DNA of 64,000 bases from Photobacterium jeanii (GCF_001650345.1 NZ_LVHF01000033.1:62001-126000); one strand, 5' to 3'; shown: positions 8,118 through 18,357, counted from the first letter of the stretch. Program-made: numbers and translations. The notes: generated by a model from the sequence alone, not told the origin.

Positions 8118-9449
8118 ATGAATACCTCCAAATTAGATGCGACGTATCGAAAATTTCGGTGGCAAATAATCTTAGCTACCTTTTTAACCTACACAGTGAT
8201 GTATATATCCCGAAAAGCGTTTGCAGCGGCTGCGCCTCTTCTTATGGAAGACTTGGGTATGACAGTGGTCCAGTTTGGCGCAGCATCTTCTATCTATTAC
8301 ATCGTTTACGGGCTAGCAAAGTTTAGCTCTGGCTTAGTTGCTGACCGCATCAACCCTCGCGCCTTCCTTGGTTCTGTTTTAGTACTTGTCGCCATCATCA
8401 ACGTTGGCATCGGTATGACAGACAACGTGACAATGCTATTAGCGCTGTACTGCCTAACAGCCGTTGTACAAGGGTGTGGTTTTCCACCAATCGCCAAATC
8501 TATTAGCCAATGGTATTCAAAATCAGAGCGTGGTGGCTGGTACTCTATTTGGAACACCTCACATAACCTAGGTGGTGCCTTAGCGCCTCTTATCGCCTCT
8601 ACCGTGATTGCAGCGACAGGTGATTGGCGTTATGCCTTCTATGTACCAGCGGGCATTACAGCGGTACAAGCGATTATCTGTTTCTGGCTAATGCGTAATA
8701 AACCTGAAACCTACGGCTTACCAAATGTGGGTGAGTGGAAAGGTGACGCCAAACAAATTGAGATCAACAAGCGCTCTGAAGCTGGCTTAACCATGTGGGT
8801 GATGTTTAAACGTTACATCTTAACCAACCCTATCATTTGGCTAGCCATTAGTGGTGACCTTTGTATCTACGTTATCCGCACGGTAACGAACGACTGGGTA
8901 TCGGTCTACTTCGTAAAAGAACTAGGCTGGGATCTGGTGAAATCAAATTCACTTGTCGCTTGGTTTGAAGCTGGCGGCATCATTGGTGGTTTAACGTCAG
9001 GGATTATTTCCGATAAGCTTTTCGGTGCAGACCGCTGGAAAACCATCCTCATTTATTCGTTTGTTTTAGTGGCTGGTATGGTGGGTGTTGTGCTGACCAT
9101 TGATGTAAGTTACCTCCTCGTTTCAGGCTGCTTCTTTGTCATTGGTGCAGGTATTTATGCCCCTCAAATGCTGTTCGCATTAGGTATCATTGAAGCTTCA
9201 CACGCCGATGGCGCAGGTGCTGCAACGGGCCTTAAAGGTGGTATTACCTACATTGGTGCCGCATTAGCCGGTGCGCCAATTGCAATGATTGAAGCAGCCT
9301 ATTCTTGGAATGGTGTCTTTATGATCCTTGGTTGTATCGCCGTGACACTGATTGTTCTTACTTGCGTTATCATTCGTTTGGATAAAAGAAACGCGAAACA
9401 AAGTAGTACGAATCTAGAAGGTAAAATCGCGAGCTCTGAAGCGGTATAA
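8118..9449 (+). CDS. pgtP: PgtP-like phosphoglycerate:phosphate antiporter (MFS, OPA family)
   Basis: A 443-residue, 12-segment major facilitator of the organophosphate:phosphate antiporter family (GlpT, UhpT, PgtP). It has the family N-terminus RKFRWQIILATFLTYTVMY with RKAFAAAAP, a long central loop near 195-230 and an RL-rich cytoplasmic tail. It should exchange phosphoglycerates or phosphoenolpyruvate for inorganic phosphate at the inner membrane. Assignment to PgtP rather than UhpT or GlpT rests on the adjacent pgtABC genes. TAGGATTAACAAG gives a ribosome binding site before the ATG at 8118. Confidence 0.88.
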   Translation: MNTSKLDATYRKFRWQIILATFLTYTVMYISRKAFAAAAPLLMEDLGMTVVQFGAASSIYYIVYGLAKFSSGLVADRINPRAFLGSVLVLVAIINVGIGMTDNVTMLLALYCLTAVVQGCGFPPIAKSISQWYSKSERGGWYSIWNTSHNLGGALAPLIASTVIAATGDWRYAFYVPAGITAVQAIICFWLMRNKPETYGLPNVGEWKGDAKQIEINKRSEAGLTMWVMFKRYILTNPIIWLAISGDLCIYVIRTVTNDWVSVYFVKELGWDLVKSNSLVAWFEAGGIIGGLTSGIISDKLFGADRWKTILIYSFVLVAGMVGVVLTIDVSYLLVSGCFFVIGAGIYAPQMLFALGIIEASHADGAGAATGLKGGITYIGAALAGAPIAMIEAAYSWNGVFMILGCIAVTLIVLTCVIIRLDKRNAKQSSTNLEGKIASSEAV

Positions 9450-9484
9450 AATAAACTAGTCGTGCAAAGTTAATAAGCAATACT

Positions 9485-9520
9485 AGAGGTTGAGGTGAAG
9501 AGTCTCAGCCTCTTTGCTTT
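9485..9520 (+). terminator. Terminator after pgtP
   Basis: GAGGTTGAG (9486-9494) pairs with CTCAGCCTC (9504-9512), one G-T pair, followed by TTTGCTTT. Confidence 0.7.
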
Positions 9521-9601
9521 ATAACGCTATCGACTTTAATCACACTCTATCAGCATCATTCTCAGCTTTCCCCTCCCCACGCAATCAAAACAAGTATTGC
9601 G

Positions 9602-9970
9602 TCAACGGATCTGCACTTTTCCTTCAAGTTTTCGCAGTGAACGAAGCACTTCTTGAAGAAAAAGCTCATCATCAGGAAGTGTTTCCCCTGACTCGTTTTG
9701 AGGCTCTGCTTCACCGCGATGATTCGAATCTGGCTCTCGCTTATCTTTAGAGGACGGCGATGAAGGTGCGTCTTCGTTTTTAGCGTTTGAAGCTTGTAGA
9801 GAAGATGGTTTCCAGTTCGCTATTTGCTGAACACGAGCAAGGTGCTCAGCTGATAACTTAGGCGGAAATCGCGCAGGAAGAGGAGGAAGCACACCGCTAT
9901 CTTGTGCGTGTTGGTTTACTCGGTTTGCCTTAGACCATTGACCTTTAAAGTACGAATTGCGTTTATTCAT
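9602..9970 (-). CDS. Hypothetical small charged protein
   Basis: A 122-residue frame. The N-terminal half is basic (FKGQWSKANRVNQ, then PPLPARFPPKLSAEHLARVQQIANWKP). The middle is low-complexity and rich in Ser, Glu, Asp and Pro. The last 20 residues are probably helical (DELFLQEVLRSLRKLEGKV). There is no signal peptide or membrane segment. I do not recognise the family. The bipartite composition and helical tail look protein-like, but the ribosome binding site is poor and an opposite-strand frame overlaps part of it. Confidence 0.45.
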   Translation of the reverse strand: MNKRNSYFKGQWSKANRVNQHAQDSGVLPPLPARFPPKLSAEHLARVQQIANWKPSSLQASNAKNEDAPSSPSSKDKREPDSNHRGEAEPQNESGETLPDDELFLQEVLRSLRKLEGKVQIR

Positions 9971-10128
9971 TTATCAAATACCAATTGTTTTTCAGCAGCA
10001 AATTGATGCCCTGACAATTGGCTCCCTTAGTTAAAACAGCGCTTAATTGCGCTCAATGTCGCTTCTTAGAAAGCGCCTTATCGAACATCACATGCTATTT
10101 TCATGAACGATATTTTCGACGCAGAAAG

Positions 10129-10177
10129 AAAAAACTACTTTGTCTTCATGCGATAACTCACCTAAAGCCAAAGTAGT
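10129..10177 (-). terminator. Terminator after the racemase gene
   Basis: ACTACTTTG (10134-10142) and CAAAGTAGT (10169-10177) form a 9-bp stem with a long loop. Read on the minus strand it is followed by a T-run (10129-10134). Confidence 0.55.
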
Positions 10178-10213
10178 CTGTATTTATTTTTATTATTTAA
10201 GGTATCGCTAAAT

Positions 10214-11434
10214 TTAGTCTGTGATGTAATAGCGAGGGTTAGTCTGACCCCAAACCGTGTACAACTCAGGGAAGATCAAGCTTGAGTGTGTTTCCATTTC
10301 TGTTGCGGTAATTGTCTCACCTTGCTGCTGACCAAATAGCACCACTTCTTGACCAGGTTTGATACCTTCCAATCCTGTGATATCTACCATGGCTGTGTTC
10401 ATCGACGTTACACCCACAACTTTTGCGCGTTGACCGTTAATGATCACCTGAGCATTGTTACCCATCTTGCGAGGGTAGCCATCAGAGTAACCCACTGGAA
10501 TATTGGCTAGCACGCTGTCTTTATCAGTTGTGAAGGTGCTGTCGTAACCGACAGTTTTGTTTGCTGGCAAGTGATGAATTGATGCCACTCGAGTTTTGAA
10601 CGACACAATTGACGGGTACTCAGGGTTAGTTGGCAAATCACCAAATAACACACCACCCGGGCGCACCATATCAAGCTGCGCTTCTGGTACATTCAACGAT
10701 ACGTAAGAATTCGCCACATGAAGCGTAATATCATCACGATTCAAATCAGCTTTGTTCATTAACCACGCAGAATCTTTGTTGAATGCTTTTAACTTCTCGC
10801 GCACTTCATCTGCATTGTAGTTCGGGAAGTGCGTCATGATGCCAACAACGTCAAGGTTAGCTTGAGAAGCAATATCAACCGCTTCTGCTTTGCCCGCTTT
10901 CGTCGACATATCAATACCATTACGACCCATACCGCCGTTATTCAACGCCACATGTACCTTAATGGTCTTGTTGTTACGCGCAGCAAAATCAGCAATATCT
11001 TTTGCTTGCTGGTAACTACCAATCAGCTCTTCAATATCAAGATCTGCGCTTTGCTTCACTTCGCTTAAACTCGCAGAGCGTACACGCATCAGTTGACCTT
11101 TAAAGCCACTATCACGTACCGCACGCGCTTCAGCGTTACTCGCAATCGCCACACACGGGATTTGCTGCTCAATGACCATTGGCATCAAACCTTGAATACC
11201 GTTGCCGTAGGCATCGGCCTTCATCACTGCACAGATTTTGGTGTCTGCTTTAATGTGCGTTTTGAACTGCTCGATATTGGACTTAAATTGCCCCAAGCTA
11301 ATTTCCAACCACGAGTTCGATTGGTTGATTTCTTTCGCGGTTGGAATGTGGTGATCGATCGCTAACGGTGCACTAATTGTCGAAAACGCTGGTAGCGCCA
11401 TCGCTAACGAAAGTACTGTCATTTTAAATTTCAT
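10214..11434 (-). CDS. bsr: Periplasmic broad-specificity amino acid racemase (BsrV-like)
   Basis: A 406-residue fold-type III PLP enzyme related to alanine racemase but with a secretion signal ([22 protein letters not shown]). The PLP lysine lies in [11 protein letters not shown] and the second catalytic base Tyr in VGYDSTFTT. The signal peptide and the sequence [12 protein letters not shown] mark the broad-spectrum periplasmic racemases of Vibrio. Those enzymes make non-canonical D-amino acids (for example D-Met, D-Leu, D-Arg) that are released and modify peptidoglycan in stationary phase. A cytoplasmic Alr is expected elsewhere. It lies 50 bp after the chemoreceptor gene on the same strand. 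Confidence 0.88.
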   Translation of the reverse strand: MKFKMTVLSLAMALPAFSTISAPLAIDHHIPTAKEINQSNSWLEISLGQFKSNIEQFKTHIKADTKICAVMKADAYGNGIQGLMPMVIEQQIPCVAIASNAEARAVRDSGFKGQLMRVRSASLSEVKQSADLDIEELIGSYQQAKDIADFAARNNKTIKVHVALNNGGMGRNGIDMSTKAGKAEAVDIASQANLDVVGIMTHFPNYNADEVREKLKAFNKDSAWLMNKADLNRDDITLHVANSYVSLNVPEAQLDMVRPGGVLFGDLPTNPEYPSIVSFKTRVASIHHLPANKTVGYDSTFTTDKDSVLANIPVGYSDGYPRKMGNNAQVIINGQRAKVVGVTSMNTAMVDITGLEGIKPGQEVVLFGQQQGETITATEMETHSSLIFPELYTVWGQTNPRYYITD

Positions 11435-11484
11435 AAGGTTTCCATTCTGTAGAAATTAGCCTGAGGAATTAAGTTCTAAGGCAA

Positions 11485-13122
11485 TTAATTAAGCTTGAAT
11501 CGGTTCATCGCGTTATGAAGTGAAGTCGCTAATTGACTCAATTCACCACAAGCAAGCACGGTCTGTTGTGCACCTTCAGCAACTTCTTGCGATGCCATAT
11601 TAATGGTTTCGATATGGCTGCTTAGCTCACCGGCAACCGCATCTTGTTGACTACAGGCACTGGCAATTTCAGTCCCCATATCAGAAATATCTGCCACCGT
11701 ATCTTCAATCGAACTCATTAGCTTCAACGCTTGGGTGCCTTGATCTGAGTAAGTTTCAATACATGCGCACGACTTCTCGGTCGCATCTTTCGCTTGCTTC
11801 GCATAGTTCTGTAGCTTCTCAATCACCGCTGTGATTTCACCTGTTGAGTCTTGCGTACGCGCAGCAAGGGTACGTACTTCATCAGCAACCACGGCAAAAC
11901 CACGACCAGATTCACCCGCTCGCGCCGCTTCAATCGCTGCATTCAGTGCCAACAAGTTGGTTTGATCAGCAATGCTACGAATCACGTCAACAATGATGTT
12001 CACTTGGTTAGATTGCTCTTCCAACTCAAGGACGGTATTACCCGCATCACCAATTACCGCTGAGATCTCTTGAATAGAGTCCACCATCTCTTGGTTACTC
12101 TTGGCGCCTTGTTTCGCTTGTTGGTTCGCGTTATTGGCTTGAAGCGCTGATTTTTCGGTGTTTTGCGCCACATCTGATACCGAGGTTTTCATCTCTGTCA
12201 TCGCTGTTGCGATTTGGGCAATCTTGGACTGCTGATCTTGCATACCACGAGTCGAAAGCTCAGAAATTTGGTTCATTTCCTCAATGGCGCTACTTAGCTG
12301 GGTTACCGCAGAAATGATTTCTTCAATAAGCTGGCGAAGGTTACTCTGCATTTTCGATGATGCATCGGCCAACACGCCCAATTCATCATTACCAATCGCA
12401 TCACGATCAACATGCGTTGAAAGATCGCCTTCGGCAATCGCATTGGCTTGTTTCACAATCAAGTGCAGCGGATTACAAATTAAACGAGAAAGGATAAGAG
12501 TCATTGATACCATCACCAACAAGATCAAAATGTTGCTGAAGATAGATGAGCTTGAAAGACTTTGCACTGAACCCAAAATTTGTGAGCGGTTGTCGTTCAT
12601 TGCGCCTTTTAGAATTTGGCTCAATGTCGATACTTCACTTTCAATGCCTTTGAACGATGAATAGGCATCTTTCAGTAGTAGCTGCGCTGCTTGTTCTTTT
12701 TGATTCGCCATAGCAGCTTGGTTGAAGCTCTGAACAATATTGGTGTAGTTTGTCCATGCTTGATCAAGACGGTTAAACGCTTCTTGCTCTTCACCCGGCC
12801 AGACTGTTTTACCGTAAGCGGTTATTAGCTGATCAATATCATTCATCAAAGCTTTGCTGTCATTGAGCTCATTCGTCAATTGCACTTCCGAATCGATGTT
12901 CACCAGCATGGCTAATTGATTACGTCTCAATGTTGCCACTTCATCGTATATGCGATTTACTTTTTCATAGGCAGGTAAAGTGTCGTCGGTATAGTTAAGA
13001 ATGTTTGACTCAATATTCGTTAACCCCGAATGAAATACGAAGGCAACAGCGGCGTTTATTATCGTAATAACAAGAAACGAAACTGCAATCTTCTTGCCTA
13101 TCGTTAAGTTTTTCAAGAACAT
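11485..13122 (-). CDS. Methyl-accepting chemotaxis protein with four-helix sensor
   Basis: A 545-residue transmembrane chemoreceptor. TM1 lies at about 8-28, a helical 4HB_MCP-type periplasmic domain at about 30-185, TM2 at about 190-212 and HAMP to about 265. The signalling domain contains the highly conserved hairpin tip [22 protein letters not shown] and [15 protein letters not shown]. There is no C-terminal NWETF-like pentapeptide, so it lacks a CheR tether. I chose the ATG at 13122: AAAGGAA lies upstream and [11 protein letters not shown] is a normal receptor N-terminus. The longer frame adds 17 residues. The ligand is unknown. Confidence 0.88.
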   Translation of the reverse strand: MFLKNLTIGKKIAVSFLVITIINAAVAFVFHSGLTNIESNILNYTDDTLPAYEKVNRIYDEVATLRRNQLAMLVNIDSEVQLTNELNDSKALMNDIDQLITAYGKTVWPGEEQEAFNRLDQAWTNYTNIVQSFNQAAMANQKEQAAQLLLKDAYSSFKGIESEVSTLSQILKGAMNDNRSQILGSVQSLSSSSIFSNILILLVMVSMTLILSRLICNPLHLIVKQANAIAEGDLSTHVDRDAIGNDELGVLADASSKMQSNLRQLIEEIISAVTQLSSAIEEMNQISELSTRGMQDQQSKIAQIATAMTEMKTSVSDVAQNTEKSALQANNANQQAKQGAKSNQEMVDSIQEISAVIGDAGNTVLELEEQSNQVNIIVDVIRSIADQTNLLALNAAIEAARAGESGRGFAVVADEVRTLAARTQDSTGEITAVIEKLQNYAKQAKDATEKSCACIETYSDQGTQALKLMSSIEDTVADISDMGTEIASACSQQDAVAGELSSHIETINMASQEVAEGAQQTVLACGELSQLATSLHNAMNRFKLN

Positions 13123-13314
13123 CAATGTATTTCCTTTAATTTCCACTCTTTGGTGGAACTTTATAAATATCAAGCTCCGCTAACTTCAATGAAGTTAACG
13201 CTCACTCTGTCTGTTAATATTTTTATTATTAATGGTTTGCTTTCGACGGCTGACACTTCGTTATAATGAAATGACAACACAAACTGGCAGCAGCAATAGC
13301 ATTGGTCATACTCA

Positions 13315-14793
13315 CTATTCACCTCTGCTCGTTACTCCACCACAGCAAATCGCGCTAGGCTTTGCAGATTCTGCGGCAGATGAAAAGGAAGGCAGTTTAA
13401 TCGGCTTAGACAACAAAAAGCCCTGTAAGAATACATTTGATTTTTTCGGCAATAATGCAAGGTGCTCTTCGGTTTCGACCCCTTCAATCACTAAACCAAC
13501 ATCAATACTTTCTGACAACGTCAGCATGAATTTCAAGGTTTCACTAGCGACAATGTCATGGTCACAAGTACGAATAATCGACTTATCAATTTTGATGAAA
13601 TCAAAGTGCTTTTCAGACAACAAATTAATATTGGAGTAGCCGCAGCCAAAGTCGTCAATCGCAAACCGAAACCCAGCTTGCTTTAAGTTGGCAATATTAT
13701 CCTTGGCATGTTTTTGCGACAGCATTTCACTGTACTCGACCACTTCAAAAATAATCTTTGAGCGCAGTTCTGGTACCCTTTCAGTCGCAACCATCACATC
13801 ATCGCAAAAATCGATCATCATAAGATCGGTATTGCTAATATTAATGCTGATATTAGGTAGTGATTGCTTACTTTCAAGTGCAAAATCAATCACCTTCTGC
13901 AGAATCATCATAGTGAGTGAATAATGCAAATGCGGCTTGGTTGCCACTAAAGGCATGAACTCACCAGGACCACCATATTCAGATCGTTGCCAACGTAATA
14001 AAATTTCCCAAATTTCAACTTTAGCCGTATCTGTACTGTGATAAATCGGTTGGTAACACAGATCGAAACTGTCACCACCTAAGCGGATATCATGACTTAA
14101 GTCTTGAATGATTTGGCGTTTACGAAGACTACGTTGGTAGTCACTATCACGATAACTGTAGAGACCATTGAGCGATTTAAGCGACTTCTTTACGCAATAC
14201 GCCATTTTCTTGAATAGATAACTTTTCCCTTTAGAGATATCCACATCTGAAAACGACATACTGGCAATCGAGTAATCAAATGGCAGTAACTTATCTTCTA
14301 CAACCTTTTGATTCGGTAGCGCGCGTTGCACTTTTTGCTGTTGGTCAATCAATTGCTCTTGCGTCCATGGCGTGTCTTTCACAAACACCATGACAATGTA
14401 TCTATCTTCAAACAATCCCATCACGGTTGGTGACAGTGCTTGATCTAGATGTTGATGTAATTGCGCCTTAATTTTACGACTCGTTTTCGAGTCAAAGAAG
14501 CGATAATAATCCGACGAACGTCCAACACAGACCACATGCATAATATGGTGGACTTCATCATTGACCTCATTAATTTTAAGTATTTTTTTTTGAATATAAT
14601 TAATATTAGGTAGCTTACTTTCTTCGCAAAATAAGCTTTTTAGTTTTTGTCTTTTTTGCTCTCTTTCTAATCGAAGCTGAGCAAAGGAACGTTTTTTTCT
14701 CTCTCTGGACACCCGAATAGTCAACAATGCGCACATTGCAGTTAGCACAGTAGAACCGCATAACAGAGTTACGTTAATTGAGCTAAATACCAT
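13315..14793 (-). CDS. EAL-domain cyclic-di-GMP phosphodiesterase
   Basis: A 492-residue protein. It has one N-terminal membrane segment (about 5-27), a basic juxtamembrane region, a middle domain at about 70-230 with no recognisable GGDEF motif, and an EAL domain from about 235 to the end. The EAL signature reads WEILLRW, so the metal-binding Glu and the LLR are kept while Ala is Ile. Further catalytic residues appear intact: SINISN, IIFEVVE, AIDDFGCG, FIKIDK, VIEGVET and FLQGFLLSKP. It is therefore probably an active phosphodiesterase that cuts c-di-GMP to pGpG. A 192-bp gap separates it from the chemoreceptor gene downstream. Confidence 0.85.
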   Translation of the reverse strand: MVFSSINVTLLCGSTVLTAMCALLTIRVSRERKKRSFAQLRLEREQKRQKLKSLFCEESKLPNINYIQKKILKINEVNDEVHHIMHVVCVGRSSDYYRFFDSKTSRKIKAQLHQHLDQALSPTVMGLFEDRYIVMVFVKDTPWTQEQLIDQQQKVQRALPNQKVVEDKLLPFDYSIASMSFSDVDISKGKSYLFKKMAYCVKKSLKSLNGLYSYRDSDYQRSLRKRQIIQDLSHDIRLGGDSFDLCYQPIYHSTDTAKVEIWEILLRWQRSEYGGPGEFMPLVATKPHLHYSLTMMILQKVIDFALESKQSLPNISINISNTDLMMIDFCDDVMVATERVPELRSKIIFEVVEYSEMLSQKHAKDNIANLKQAGFRFAIDDFGCGYSNINLLSEKHFDFIKIDKSIIRTCDHDIVASETLKFMLTLSESIDVGLVIEGVETEEHLALLPKKSNVFLQGFLLSKPIKLPSFSSAAESAKPSAICCGGVTSRGE

Positions 14794-14983
14794 GATTTCT
14801 TTCGCAATATGACCATTAGGAAGTGCAACAAGAATCTCAAATTTAAAATTAAGGTCAATTAATATCTGGTCGGATGACTTGTCCTACAAATGAGTTTAAT
14901 GACGTACAACATTGATAAAATAATGCAATGAAAAAGCAGCTGTAAAAATAATTACACTGCATCTTTTATTGTTCACCATACGG

Positions 14984-14998
14984 AAAAACAACTATAGC
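14984..14998. repeat. 15-bp direct repeat, copy 1
   Basis: AAAAACAACTATAGC, identical to 15384-15398. Both copies have ATACGG a short distance upstream (about 0 and 12 bp). Confidence 0.6.
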
Positions 14999-15383
14999 TT
15001 AATATAGTCGAAAGCCATGTTAAGTTGATTAAAAGCGCAGTTTTTCTAAATTTTGCTATGCCCTCCACCGCTTTGTTCTATTGATAGAAAACAAGCAGAA
15101 AGACCACGCAAGATCATGGTCGAATTTTGATCACCACAAGCGTAAAGCCTTTGATTTTTAGATAACTTATAATGAAACCACAAACGATATGCTAGTCTCG
15201 CGACAACGGAAATTGCTTATTAATTATTCTATTAATAGGATTAAAGATTCATTTAGAGAAGTGGTGAGTTTATTAAAAACATCAAAAAAACAGCCAAAAT
15301 AATGTCATCGCGCGATAATATTTTGACAGTTTTAATCTTATAATTTTTAAATTTAGAGCGAAAAGAAAATACGGTACCAATAT

Positions 15384-15398
15384 AAAAACAACTATAGC
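15384..15398. repeat. 15-bp direct repeat, copy 2
   Basis: Second copy, 400 bp after the first, in the same gene-free region. Confidence 0.6.
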
Positions 15399-15686
15399 GA
15401 ATAGTTAAAATTTGTATATAAATTACCTTTTAATAGAATTGACATCAAACCTTGTAAAAATTTGAATAACACACTTTGATTGTTCAGTTTGTTAAAAAAT
15501 AGTCAATTTTTGCTTGTGGCACATAATCCACAGCATTTATAAGGTTAAGTTCGCATCCCAAAAACGTCTAAATGACACAAAATTATTGGAACTATCATCC
15601 GAATTTTGACTAAAAAGCAGCGCTTGGTTTATAAAACTCACCACTTTATCGATATTTTAATTGCTATATATCAGTAACAGTATTTG

Positions 15687-16313
15687 TTAATAATGAACCG
15701 CTTCAACATTTAGCTCCTCTAAAATAAATGCCACTCTTTGCTCAACACTTATTTGGGGAACTTCCACCAGCTGATAATCGAATGCTTGATAGGCTTTAAT
15801 CATTGCCTGATAAGTAGCAGTTGCGGTTGTAAAATCTTGCTTCCTTTCCTTGTCATTAACATAGATCTCCTGCCATGGCGGGAAAATAAAGACGGTTGGA
15901 TGATAGCGGTGAGACTGGCAAGCATGGTTGAGCATAAAGCTCATTGCCAACTCCTCAAGCAGGGAGTAACCATAACAATCAATAATCCCACGCTCATAAA
16001 AGCACAATGACTCACCTTGCACTGTAGACTGGAATGTCACTGACCCACTCTTCTGGGCGTCTGTAGCAAATCGCTTTTCGATTGACGCTCCAGCATGAAA
16101 TTGATGAATATCGGTCGCCAGCATGACATCCCGAAAAGCCGTTTTGTCATCCCAAGGCAATGCCGTGCCAAGTAAGTCAATTTGTTGCTTGATCACTGAG
16201 CGCCCTGCCTCAGGCACACAGGCATACCCCAATTCAGCCAATGCACTAAGCACTGAGGTTTTGCCAGAGCCGGGACCACCTGTGAAAACGACACGTTTTT
16301 TCATGGCACTCAT
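15687..16313 (-). CDS. P-loop ATPase/kinase of the AAA_28 type
   Basis: A 208-residue nucleotide-binding protein with Walker A GGPGSGKTS at residues 12-20. It has YACVPEAGRSVI (about 30), ERGIIDCYGY (about 107) and a lid-like basic segment NDKERKQDF (about 152). This pattern is that of small AAA_28 (NadR/Ttd14-like) P-loop proteins, probably small-molecule kinases. The substrate is unknown. AAGGAA lies 6 bp before the ATG at 16313, which decides it over the internal ATG three codons later. It stands alone, with a large gap downstream and the nemA terminator upstream. Confidence 0.75.
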   Translation of the reverse strand: MSAMKKRVVFTGGPGSGKTSVLSALAELGYACVPEAGRSVIKQQIDLLGTALPWDDKTAFRDVMLATDIHQFHAGASIEKRFATDAQKSGSVTFQSTVQGESLCFYERGIIDCYGYSLLEELAMSFMLNHACQSHRYHPTVFIFPPWQEIYVNDKERKQDFTTATATYQAMIKAYQAFDYQLVEVPQISVEQRVAFILEELNVEAVHY

Positions 16314-16542
16314 AGATATTCCTTTTTATTAAAACTTAGTCGAAATAGAGAGGGAGATAAGAGAACTTGAACCAGCTCGGGATGAAACTTCAGCCACGCC
16401 AGAAAAACGCAGCAAATAATAAGAAAGGTCGTAACGGAGGAGTAGGTTATCATCACACTTATTGATAGGAAAGTCAGTAAGTGCAAATTTAGAAGATCGG
16501 AATAGGCGTTTTAGTCGTGGCGAGTAAAGAGGATGAAACAAC

Positions 16543-16573
16543 AAAAGGATGGTTTAGTAATAACCATCCTTTT
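16543..16573 (-). terminator. Terminator after nemA
   Basis: AAAAGGATGGTT (16543-16554) and AACCATCCTTTT (16562-16573) are perfect 12-bp arms around a 7-nt loop. The structure has a T-run on both strands. It ends the leftward nemA operon. Confidence 0.8.
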
Positions 16574-16588
16574 TAATATCAGGTGAAA

Positions 16589-17692
16589 TTACGCAGTCTC
16601 TACCTCTAGCGCAGGGTAATCCGTGTAGCCCTTCTCGTTACCACCAAAGAGCGTTGCTCCATCTAAATCCGCCAAAGGAGCTTGATGCTGAAGACGCACC
16701 ACTAAGTCTGGATTCGAAACAAACGGACGACCGAAGGCAATCAAATCCGCGTAACCTTTTTCTAAGATCTCATCAGCTCGAGCTTGGTTGTAGCGACCTG
16801 CAACAATGATGGTGTTGCTAAACAATTGACGTAATTCAATACGGAAACTTTCAGGGATTTCAGGGGCATCATCCCAGTCAGCTTCAGATAAATGCATGTA
16901 AGCAATATCACGGGCTTGTAGCTGTTTTGATGCTTCAAGAATCGTCGGTACAATGTCTGGGCAGTTCATATCTTTAAAAGTAATGAATGGTGCTAGACGC
17001 ACGCCTACCTTATCAGCACCGATAGCGGCAATAACCGCATCAACCACTTCAAGTAAGAAGCGAATACGGTTTTCGCGGCTACCACCGTAATTATCGCTAC
17101 GATGGTTTGAGTTAGTACGTAAGAACTGATCAATCAAGTAACCATTACCGCCGTGGATCTCAACGCCATCAAAGCCCGCTTCCACCGCACGTTTTGCTGC
17201 GTAGGCAAAGTCTTTCACCACACGGTCGATATCAGCTTGAGTCATTGCGCGTGGTTTCACGCAATCAATCATGTTGCCATTGCCTTGCTCATCCGCAATC
17301 CATACCTTGGTCTCTACAGGCGCCAATGCTGATGGTGCTATTGGTAGCTCACCGTGTTGGAATGTTGGGTGAGAAACACGCCCTACATGCCATAGCTGAC
17401 AGTACATAGCGGCACCTTGATCTTTAGCGGCTTTAGTGACTTTTTTCCAACCCTCAACTTGCGCGTTGGTGTAAACACCCGGAGTGAACGAATAGCCTTG
17501 AGAGTCATCAGAAATCTGTGTTGCTTCTGAAATGATCAACCCTGCCGTTGCACGTTGTTGATAGTAGGTTGCCATCATATCGTTAGGAATATTCCCTGGC
17601 TGGCTTGTACGGGCACGTGTCATTGGTGCCATCACCACGCGGTTTTGTAGCGTTAGTTGTTTTAGCTGTGCTTTTTCAAATAATTGGCTCAT
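16589..17692 (-). CDS. nemA: Old-yellow-enzyme alkene reductase (NemA-like)
   Basis: A 367-residue FMN-dependent TIM-barrel enzyme. Signatures are NRVVMAPMTRARTSQPGNIP at 17-36, CQLWHVGRVSHP with flavin contacts, GFDGVEIHGGNGYLIDQFLR near 180 and GRPFVSNPDL near the C-terminus. It would use NADPH to reduce activated C=C bonds (N-ethylmaleimide, enones, nitro compounds). It lies 26 bp after grxB in a leftward cluster with an MFS exporter and an SDR, which suggests detoxification of electrophiles. The divergent LysR gene at 20553 is the probable regulator. Confidence 0.88.
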   Translation of the reverse strand: MSQLFEKAQLKQLTLQNRVVMAPMTRARTSQPGNIPNDMMATYYQQRATAGLIISEATQISDDSQGYSFTPGVYTNAQVEGWKKVTKAAKDQGAAMYCQLWHVGRVSHPTFQHGELPIAPSALAPVETKVWIADEQGNGNMIDCVKPRAMTQADIDRVVKDFAYAAKRAVEAGFDGVEIHGGNGYLIDQFLRTNSNHRSDNYGGSRENRIRFLLEVVDAVIAAIGADKVGVRLAPFITFKDMNCPDIVPTILEASKQLQARDIAYMHLSEADWDDAPEIPESFRIELRQLFSNTIIVAGRYNQARADEILEKGYADLIAFGRPFVSNPDLVVRLQHQAPLADLDGATLFGGNEKGYTDYPALEVETA

Positions 17693-17718
17693 TGTTTTGT
17701 TCCTTCAATCCTGAAAAA

Positions 17719-18357
17719 TTAGTAATTAGGTGTAAGTAATTTCACTTTTGATTTCTTACTGACCGACTCCATCCAGTCTCGGACAGTGCGATCCCATTCA
17801 ATTTCTAGTGCGCTAAAAAAGCCACGAAGAATAGAGAAGATCACGGCTTCATCGACCAAGCTCACGTACTGGTAAGAATCGAGTTTGAGTATGTCGCCAG
17901 CAAGACGGATCAAGGTTTCCACTTCTTTGGCAATGGCTGGTGTATTGGCAAGCAAAACATCAAAATTTAGCTCTTCCGTTTCTTTCTTGCTACGCCATGC
18001 TTTTTTCGCCGATTCTGTCGCAAACTCAGCTAGGTGCATCGATGACCAACGTGGGTAACCAATTTTCTGCAACGGTTTAAAGGCTTCACGTTGCCACTCA
18101 AGCACTGCGGGGGACGGTTGGTGAGTTTCGGTTGATTTCGCTTGCGCTAGGAAGTAATGAATAATATCGAGGCTTTCTGCTAACGCTTCACCGTTATTTT
18201 TCACCAAAACAGGCACTTGTTTGCTGCCGATAATATCGGTGGTTGTGGTGTCATCATCATAATCGATTGTGATGACGTCAACTGAGAGGTTGAGCATACC
18301 TGCGACATAACGGACGCGAGCGCTAAATGGGCAATGTTCGTAAATATACAGTTTCAT
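17719..18357 (-). CDS. grxB: Glutaredoxin 2-like protein, monothiol active site
   Basis: A 212-residue protein with an N-terminal thioredoxin fold and a C-terminal all-helical GST-like domain, the architecture of GrxB. The start MKLYIYEHCPFSARVR aligns with E. coli Grx2, but the active site is C9-P-F-S12 instead of CPYC, so the resolving cysteine is missing. The cis-Pro motif SKQVPVLV is kept. It may act by a monothiol (deglutathionylation) mechanism or as a GST-like enzyme. It sits between nemA and an MFS gene, consistent with thiol/electrophile stress. Confidence 0.8.
   Translation of the reverse strand: MKLYIYEHCPFSARVRYVAGMLNLSVDVITIDYDDDTTTTDIIGSKQVPVLVKNNGEALAESLDIIHYFLAQAKSTETHQPSPAVLEWQREAFKPLQKIGYPRWSSMHLAEFATESAKKAWRSKKETEELNFDVLLANTPAIAKEVETLIRLAGDILKLDSYQYVSLVDEAVIFSILRGFFSALEIEWDRTVRDWMESVSKKSKVKLLTPNY

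Larger units (their letters stand above)
14794..15686. other. 893-bp AT-rich intergenic region without a gene
   Basis: I find no credible reading frame on either strand. It presumably holds the EAL gene promoter at its left end. AAAAACAACTATAGC occurs twice, at 14984-14998 and 15384-15398, exactly 400 bp apart in the same orientation. The right half is very AT-rich, with poly-T and poly-A tracts. A small regulatory RNA cannot be excluded by eye. Confidence 0.6.

Noticed and set aside
16329..16544. 71-codon minus-strand frame between the AAA_28 gene and nemA
   Set aside because: Ser/Leu/Arg-rich random-looking translation, no ribosome binding site, overlaps the leader of the AAA_28 gene.
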